From contig CM038039.1 of assembly GCA_021397845.1 (NCBI GenBank), positions 7,247,731 through 7,311,730 on the forward strand: a DNA stretch of 64,000 nucleotides, written 5' to 3'. A program made the translations under genes and the position numbers. Source of the stretch: Areca catechu. Taxonomy: Eukaryota > Streptophyta > Magnoliopsida > Arecales > Arecaceae. The notes beneath the pieces are model-generated. The model was given only the letters and a program-made list of their open reading frames with translations. It was not told where the DNA came from and did no database searches. Each line of letters opens with the position of its first letter. The stretch's first letter is position 1. Shown piece after piece: positions 57,141-64,000 of the stretch.

Positions 57141-59433
57141 TCAGCATATAGCACCACAGACTGGACAAGTGGAAGGAAAGGAAAGACCTCTAGAACTCAG
57201 AAAGTCAGAAGTAGGAAGACAATGCCAGGCAAGTTTCCATAAAAAAAGGTAAACTCTAGGATGGACTGGTGGAGACCAAATCCAACCAAAATCCCACGAC
57301 ATTGATGGCTCAGGACGAAACATAGACACCAGATGAGACATCGGCACACGAGTAGAAGTCGACTGTCTCCAAACTCTGGTATCAGGGCAAGGAAAAATCG
57401 GCAGAATAATAAATAACACCTGGTGACCAAGGATGTTCCCAAAGATGGAAGCAACAACACCCTGATCCCATTGGGACCGACCCGGAACCAATAGATTAGA
57501 AATAGAAATCGACTCCGGCATGTGCATAGATATAAAGGTCGGCCACCTTATCAGAAGAATATCAAAAATCCAGGAATCCAGCATGAATCTAATGGAAGAG
57601 CCATTACCAATAATCCAAAAAAGTTGAGGAATATAAGCGATGCCCCGGCAATCATCTCTCTCCATATCGCTGAGCACTGCCTGGGAGGAATATATGGGTT
57701 ATCATGATGAACAAAGAAATCACCATATTTGGCTCTCATGAGAGAGGACAACATGCTGTCAGGACATAAAAAATATCTGGCGACATGCCTAGCCATGAAA
57801 GCCTTTCTCCTAGAAACAAGAGAGTGAATCCCCATGCCTCTAAGCTGAATTAGCTGACAGATAATCTCCCATCTCAACAAATGAATCCTCCAGCGGGCTG
57901 AAGATGAATCCCAGAGGAAAGCACGGATCATCTACTCCAACCTGAGAATAACAGTCTTTGGGATTATAGAATTGGATAGAAGATAAATAGGAAGATAAGT
58001 GAGAATCGATCGAATTAGGGTAATCCATCCCATAGATTAGAGAGATCTACCCTGCTAGCCATCAATCCTCTCCAGAACAGTCGTCACCAACGAAGCACAT
58101 TCTGCCCTGCTTAGCCTGGATCCAGATATAGGAACTTCCAAATAAGAGAGCGGACCGGCTCGTTCCGCAATACCTAGAACATCCCTGATCCTGTGTTGCA
58201 GTCTGGTGGGAGTCTTTGGACTGAAGTAGATACCTGATTTAAGAAGATTTACTCTCTGGCCCGAAGCCAAACAGTACTCCTCCATCACTCTCTGAAAACC
58301 ATGAGCATAGACTACTGAAGCCCAACCGAGGAGCAAGTAGTCATCTACAAACAAAAGATGCGAGATTGGAGGAGCAGGAATATATGGCTGGATCATTGAA
58401 TCCCGCACAGCTGCTCGCAACACTCTTGATAAAAAGTTAGCGCAAAAAATGAGAAGATATGGGGAGAGAGGACAACCTTGACAGAGACCAATTGTCGAAG
58501 AAAAAAATTATGTAGGAGAGCCACTAATCAATATAGAGAAGGAAGGTCGGATGATACATGACATAATCTTCAATATCCAGGATCGGTGAAATCCGAAGTC
58601 TTCCAGAGCTTTGAACAAAAAATCCCAATTGATGCAATCATATACCCTTTCCATATCGAGCTTAATCACCATCAGACCACGACGAAGAGGAGCTCGGCGA
58701 AGATCATACATAAATTCCTAGACAATAAGCACATTATCAGATATACTTCAGCCTCCAACAAAAACACCATATTCTCGGATGATCAATTGGGGAAGAATAG
58801 TTTTCATTCTGTTGGCAAAGAGTTCAGCACAGACTTTATAAAGAGTGTTACATAAGCTGATAGGCCGATAATGGCTGGGCTCAGAAGCATCAGAGTGCTT
58901 TGAAATGAGAGGAACATAAGTTTGCTTCCAATTGTCAGGCATCCTTCTAGAGATAAAAAATAATCGGACAACAGAAACAATATCGGTGCGAAGAATATCC
59001 CAGTGAGACCAAAGAAAAATGGAGGAAACCTGTTTGGACCAGGGGCTTTATCCTTTCCAAGCGATCATAGAGCAGATTTGACCTCCTCGAAAACCTAAGC
59101 CAAGAGCATGGAATTTTGCAAAGCTGAAACATAAACCATAGTAGGATAAGAAGAAATAGAGTGAGAAAGGCGGCTTGGAGCCATCCACCTGGAAGTAAAA
59201 TATAACAAAATCTCCCTTGTAATGGCATCATCATCTTCAAGCCAAACCCCATCCACGGAAAATAGAGCTCTAATTTTATTTCTGTGTCTCTGGATGATGG
59301 TTACTTGATGGAATAAACGGGTGTTCCTATCACCCTCCTTCAGCCACTGCACTCTGGATTTTTGTCTCCTGATCACCTCCTGATTATGTAACAGAGAGTG
59401 ATGCAATGATAGGTAGGACCGAAGAACCTCCAT
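57141..59433 (-). pseudogene. LINE ORF2: reverse transcriptase and zinc-finger region, broken
   Basis: The RT motifs in order: PLISKHSDASEPSHYRPISL (58942-58748), MVIKLDMERVYDCINWDFL (58711-58508), SHLLFVDDYLLLGWAS (58423-58055; FVDD active site retained), YLEVPISGSRL, and HLLRWEIICQLIQLRGMGI (57931-57551). The finger follows: PVHPRVYLFLWKLAWHCLPT...FPSTCPVCG (57677-57141). Upstream, 59433-59095 has the RT N-terminal region (QKSRVQWLKEGDRNTRLFHQ). Several frameshifts separate the pieces. Confidence 0.8.
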
Positions 59434-59445
59434 ATCCTCCTGCGA

Positions 59446-60396
59446 TTAAGATCCTATCCTGTCCTCCTTGTCCTGCAGGGCAATAATAGTAGTCTCAACG
59501 GACTTAATCTTTATCATCATGTTACCTATCTCAACCCTATTCCACCAGAGCAAACGCCTCCTAAGCAGTTCTATCCTCTGGGAAATGCGGTATGCAGCAT
59601 CACCTTGGACCAGAATCCTCCACAACTCCCTGACAATCTCTTTGGATCTCGGATAAGAGAGCCAAAACATTTCAAATCTGAAAGGAGCGGGTCTCTGAAC
59701 ATAATTTTTAATAGATAAAAGAATAGGGCAATGATCGGAGGCAATGCGGCTAAGATAACTAACAAAGTGCTCCAGGTGCAAAGAGCCACGGGATAGCATA
59801 GAATCTATCAAGCCTCTCCCACACTCTAGCAGATCCTGACCGATTATTGCACCAGTGTAGCGAGGACCCACGAACCCATATCCACCAAACCATTATTATA
59901 AATAAATTGACTAAACTCCCTGGATCTAACATCCTCCGAAAAGGATCTGCCCCCACGCTTGTCCTTAGCCCGATCAATAAAGTTAAAATCCTGGCAACAA
60001 TAATGGGAACCCCTGATTAATCAGGAATGAAGCCTCCTCCCAGAACACCTACGCTCTCTTTATGACGTGCTAGCATACACGCCGAATAAAAGCCACGTAG
60101 GATGATTGGGTTCCGAAACAACAATAGCAACCATCTGAGAAGATCGATGAAAGACATTAACTCTGGCAGCTCCCTGGTCCCACAAAACAATGATTCCTCC
60201 AGCCAGGCTCCTGGAATGAATGGAATAAAAGTCCCAGTCACGGGGAACACGGCGCTGTATACGCTCCAGACTCGGCCCAGAAAGCCTTGTCTCCAGAAGG
60301 ACACAAATATGGGGATGATACAACTGCAAAAATCTACCATAAGCAGATAAAAGGAGGTTTGCTTGCTCCCCGAACATTCCAAATAAGGACTTTCAT
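59446..60396 (-). pseudogene. LINE ORF2: apurinic-type endonuclease, broken
   Basis: ORF2 opens MKVLIWNVRGASKP at 60396, the usual EN start with the Asn of WNxRG. It continues in shifted frames: HICVLLETRLSG (catalytic Glu, 60377-60060), WDQGAARVNV and VYAS. Later frames 59977-59759 and 59871-59446 carry ARVWERLDRF and SRIASDHCPILLS, the C-terminal SDH catalytic motif. It would nick target DNA; frame breaks prevent that. Confidence 0.75.
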
Positions 60397-60783
60397 TACA
60401 ATAAACACAAGCCTAAGCTGAGCCGGACCCCAGTCCGATCTCAACCCCTAACCCAACACACTTGGTTGACTTCTTCCCAACACCACCAGAGACTTGCCCC
60501 CCTGCCTCCACAGAGTCATTCCCTTGACCGAGACCAGCAGAAAGGCCACCCACAGACTCCACTCCAGAGCACCTTTCAGCTTATCACAGATATCCTCATG
60601 CCCCAACTGAGCCCCAAGCATGAAGCAATGCCCTCCAAATTGCCAACAGCGGCAGGCAACCTGCCATCAACCAAACCCCTCCCTGAGCCAGCAGATACCC
60701 CAGAAGGCCCAGAACACCCCTCTGCAATGAACACTCTTGCCCCCTTCCGAAGCCTCTCAGAGTCTCCCAAGCATCCCCGAGCA

Positions 60784-61130
60784 AGCTGCTTAATTTCAAC
60801 ATACGGTCCAACTTAATTGAATGTCTACTTCACTCGTTATGAACTAATTTTTATTCAAATATCATAACAGGAATAATGAAACGACTTCATTGCTTCATGG
60901 TCAAGTTAAAATTAAGGTGTTTATTATTATTATTATATTTTTGGTAAGGATACTGTTTAATTTCAAAACCAATGACCCAGAATTAGTTCTATTTTATGGT
61001 AAAAGGTTCCTTTCACTCATATTTTTTTTCTTTGTTATGTAGAACCCATACATTTGTGAAAACCCTTTCTCGAGGAAAACTATTGATGTGGCGATCTTTC
61101 TCTTAGACCAGGTGAGACGTTAAGTGATCC
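60784..61130. other. AT-rich flank, no recognisable gene
   Basis: Short AT-rich sequence between the LINE and the promoter-like region. Nothing seen. Confidence 0.45.
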
Positions 61131-61249
61131 AAATCAAAAGGTCAAATGGGTGGGTCGGTCCACAGATTCCACGGATATAATGTTTAACGGGTTGGACCCG
61201 TCTCTAACCTCCCGCCAAGATAACCAAGCCCAGCCTTTGATAAAAGCCT

Positions 61250-61456
61250 CTTGCTTTGAATCACGATTTCCCCTAAATCGACGTACCCAGATAGGAAAGT
61301 AGAGTGTACTGATCAAACCCTAGGTTAAAATCGAGGCCCTCGCCCTTCCCGACTCCCGACTCCTATTTTTCGCATCCTATCTGTCTCCAGAGTCCAGATC
61401 TTTCTTTGCTTAAGGCAGCGAGTGCAGCGGCGGTTCATCGGCAGCCTTGCGCAGGT
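61250..61456 (+). other. possible 5' leader exon of a host gene
   Basis: Contains a telo-box-like aaaccctaggtt (about 61315-61326) and CT-rich leader sequence, ending cttgcgcag followed by gttcga, a possible splice donor. Strong CT-rich tracts (ctcctcctctc) follow to about 61640. No coding frame could be assigned, and the main coding part is not in view. Confidence 0.35.
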
Positions 61457-61747
61457 TCGATTTCTCTCCTCCTCTCAAATTCTTCTTCTCCGCCTCTCTC
61501 TCTTCTCCCCTTTTCTCTCCTCCTCCCTTTCTCCTCTTCTCCACTTTTCTCCCCATTCTCCCTCTTCTTTCTCCTCCTGTTCCCTTTTTCCCGTCTTCCT
61601 CGCTCTATCTTCGTCCTCTCTCATCTTTCCTGTTATCTGAGTTCTCTCTCGGCTCCGCAATTAGGAGGGGTTGGGATTTGGGAGGCGAGTCATCGGACTG
61701 GTCTCGGGTCCGGCCTGGCTATGGGTCCAGCTTGATACCAACTTTAC

Positions 61748-61970
61748 CCGATAAGGATATCGGATTCATTTTCTGGACTCATCTCTTAACGGGTCCCCAC
61801 TATCCTCACATTCTAATATTTTATAGGTTCCGTAGGCGGCACTCTTGACTTGTAGCCGCAGTTCCAGCCGTTGGATCACGCGTGGACGGACGATATCACG
61901 TAGAGCGAGTTAGCTACAATACAAAGTAGTTGGAAGCCTTTTATCATACCTCAGCCATCGGCTCTCTTTT
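61748..61970 (-). repeat. 223-bp repeat, copy B (inverted partner of 2552-2774)
   Basis: The reverse complement of this segment aligns with 2552-2774 over the full length with no indel. Copy B retains CpGs that copy A has lost. It lies in the promoter-like region of a plus-strand transcription unit and includes a tattttatagg motif (about 61818-61828) that could serve as a TATA box. Confidence 0.85.
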
Positions 61971-62300
61971 CGATCTCCTCCCTGTCGCCCCCATCGCTCT
62001 TCTACCCCGTCTGGCCCTCTTCTTGCGAAACCCTAACCCTTCGTTCCTCCCACCGCCCCTGTCGCTGCCATCTCCACCTTCTTTCGGTCCGGCGGCTTCC
62101 TCTTCCTCTGTTTTCTCCCTCACCTTCCTTTCCTCTCCGTTTCTCCGGCGATCGGCGGCGGTCTCTAGGTCGGTGCCTAGCGGTTGGAGTGCTGGGAGTT
62201 GAGTGGCTCCCCTGCTGCGGAGTCAGGTCGCCGCTTCCTGCCCATTACTGTGGGAGATAGCTGAATCGGTACCAGACCATCTTTCCTCTGGGCGTTCCTT
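61971..62300 (+). promoter_or_regulatory. CT-rich 5' leader with telo-box
   Basis: A long pyrimidine-rich tract (ctcctccctgtcgcccccatc) with gaaaccctaaccc at 62027-62039, a telo-box motif common in promoters and leaders of plant growth and translation genes. Its position after copy B suggests a transcription start around 61850-61970. The downstream exon-intron structure is not recognisable. Confidence 0.35.
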
Positions 62301-63464
62301 TCTCGCACTGATCTTGAAGTAATTTTTTCTTTTCTTTTACTAGTCTGGGTTTATCTGGGTGTTTTATCGGTGTTAAGGTTTTGGCATTGGTTCTTGGATC
62401 TGTGCTAGTGCTGGAAATGTGGACGTTTTGTGTTCGGAGTCTTTACTGATCTTCTTGGAATGGGTTTTGGTGAAATTTTCGTGGTAAAAATGTCATTCTT
62501 GTCATTTATTAAATATATCTGTGCATGTTCTTGGGTTGCTGCCTATTTCAGAGAACATTCTTACAGATGTCGTTTGCAGTTAGGTCGGCATTTATGGTTG
62601 AACGGCTTGGTCAATTGTCCTTCGGTCATTTTCAACGTAGATTGCATTTTGCCGTAATTCTTTTATGTGCATTAGTTGTGCCTAAGTTTTCTCTTCTTCT
62701 TTGTCGTTTTTTTGGGTTATAATAGTGATTTATATTTACCTCTAGGTCAATTCTGAAGTCACCATTGAAACATGACAGTAGATCCAAACTTGAAGTGCTG
62801 CTGCAGTTGGTCCGAGCTCCATAAAGTTGCACCATGTGCTCGTAATACCTTTGATTCTGTGTATGTTATCAAGTTTGGATTTAGATGATTCATGATCCAA
62901 TTCGAAATTAGCCCATTTAGAATCCTAAGTAATATAAATGGTAATGCAGGAGTTCATTGAATTAAATCATGATAGCCTGCTGGTGGTTCTGTCCTATTAA
63001 CTTAGAACGACCAAGGAAATGCAAGTCATTATATGATTGAATCACCTCCTAATATGGGTACAAAATGTTTTCAGGTTTTAGAAATCCAATGCGGGACAAA
63101 CATTATGCTCTAAGGATCGAAAGGGAGGAAAGAAAACTAGCAGCACTTGAATTAAATCACAAGAACTATTGGTGATCCAGCTCTATAACTTTGAACAAAG
63201 GAAACCAAGAAAATGCAAGTTATGATATTACCAAAAAAACACTCCAAAGTGAAATATGAATTATGTCTAAATTGCATTCTAAATATCAAAAAGAAAAAAA
63301 AAAGCTGATGGTGTTTTAGTTTGTCAGTGTTTTTTGCTCCTAGGATTTGATTTTTGCCCTTTTTTTTTGTTATTTTATATTGGCACATGATATCACATGG
63401 GATTAAGGTTGATATATGTATAGGACAAAATTTTTGCTAAATTATCATGTTTCAAAAAAAGAGT
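62301..63464. other. intron-like or intergenic sequence
   Basis: T-rich sequence with no coding frame of note; compatible with a long first intron of a gene starting near 61.9 kb. Confidence 0.35.
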
Positions 63465-63466
63465 TC

Positions 63467-63664
63467 AACCAAGGTTGGCTATTTCGGTACCAAACCTTGT
63501 ACTAGTACCATCCTATTATAGTGTCGGTATGCCTAGCATGGTACCTGGTTTGGCATACTGAGTGTCGGCATGTTCCCCATGCCGTATTCCAATTTAGTAC
63601 TAGTATGGTATGTTAGGTATGCACCGGTACTATAGACCTTGGGTTTCGGTACTACAAACCTTGG
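63467..63664. mobile_element. putative MITE, about 200 bp, ggtac-rich
   Basis: The left end ccaaggttggctatttcgg and the reverse complement of the right end (ccaaggtttgtagtaccg) are similar, and short copies of ttcaa flank them. The interior has many ggtac/gtacc words. Family unclear; the short duplication makes the call tentative. Confidence 0.45.
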
Positions 63665-64000
63665 ATTCAACAGTGGTTTCAGACCTTCTTGTCCTCGCTG
63701 TGACTTTGATCATCCAAGCCAAATAATATAAAAATATAATGTTTATACTATATGGTTGATGAACTAGAAATCTTAATGACAATTGCATTTATAGCTTTGA
63801 ACCTTCGAAATTAGTTATTGGCTTGTCCATCTGAGGCATATCCAAGCTATCCTTGTTCTAAAATTTTGTGGGTGTGTCTCCACATGTGCCTGCATTTGTG
63901 GATGTGATCCTTTGACCGCATCGTGTTACCTATGTGCAAGTACGATATGCAGTCATACTGCATATAGGTCAAAATAATACGTGGACTGCCTTGCATCGTG
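63665..64000. other. no recognisable gene
   Basis: No open frame or repeat I can name to the window end. Confidence 0.45.

Larger units (their letters stand above)
56267..60783 (-). mobile_element. LINE (L1-type) with endonuclease, RT and RNase H; ORF1 truncated
   Basis: The order on the minus strand is: ORF1 end (about 60783-60430), ORF2 start near 60396, endonuclease, RT, zinc finger, RNase H, 3' UTR and an A-tail at 56276-56267. The short repeat AGCTGCTT occurs at both ends (56259-56266 and 60784-60791) and is a likely 8-bp target duplication, partly merged with the tail. All frames are broken by stops and shifts. The 3' UTR matches that of the 31.4-kb copy. Confidence 0.8.

Overview
The window is nuclear DNA of a flowering plant. 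A monocot, perhaps a palm, is a guess from overall character only. It is a nest of transposable elements with one clear host gene, and no bacterial features. Evidence for a plant: GT-AG introns, chromovirus and Tat-type Ty3/gypsy retrotransposons with tRNA primer sites, L1-type LINEs carrying a plant-style RNase H, Mutator, hAT and SINE remnants, and a violaxanthin de-epoxidase-like gene.

Layout: 0.6-1.4 kb is an N-terminal Mutator transposase fragment. 1.4-2.55 kb is the 3' end of a LINE with an intact RNase H. 2.55-2.77 kb is one arm of a 223-bp inverted repeat whose partner lies at 61.7-62.0 kb. 3.6-12.25 kb is a chromovirus on the minus strand (two LTRs, iMet-type primer site, gag-pol with two frameshifts, chromodomain); its 5' LTR is chimeric and is followed by a piece of a second copy. 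12.4-16.84 kb is the 3' remnant of a Tat-type element (antisense extra gene plus LTR). Then come a hAT-like MITE (16.9-17.5 kb) and a tRNA-type SINE (18.3-18.4 kb). 18.9-31.1 kb is a second Tat-type element lacking pol; its right LTR is split by a pol-deleted chromovirus (24.75-30.84 kb). 31.4-33.15 kb is a LINE insertion with a 12-bp target duplication. 36.05-38.49 kb is a two-exon violaxanthin de-epoxidase-like gene (minus), the best protein-coding gene here. 39.0-45.35 kb is a third Tat-type element (antisense gene, minisatellite, decayed pol), joined directly to a fourth (45.35-51.2 kb: gag, protease, RT, dual RNase H and a 5' LTR with its own minisatellite). 51.4-53.9 kb is an intron-bearing Ulp1-protease pseudogene of the kind carried by Mutator-like elements, followed by a 170-190-bp tandem array. 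56.27-60.78 kb is a LINE with endonuclease, RT and RNase H, cut off in ORF1. 61-62.3 kb looks like the promoter and 5' leader of a plus-strand gene whose coding part was not recognised and may lie beyond the window.

Most element genes are broken. The broader patterns worth attention are: (1) three separate Tat-type elements carry an antisense gene with GT-AG-type introns, one with a clear TATA box upstream; (2) these elements have each grown a different minisatellite in LTR or 3' untranslated sequence; (3) the 223-bp inverted repeat has no indels, and one copy has lost many CpGs. I found no convincing undescribed system. All identities come from reading motifs, with no database search.
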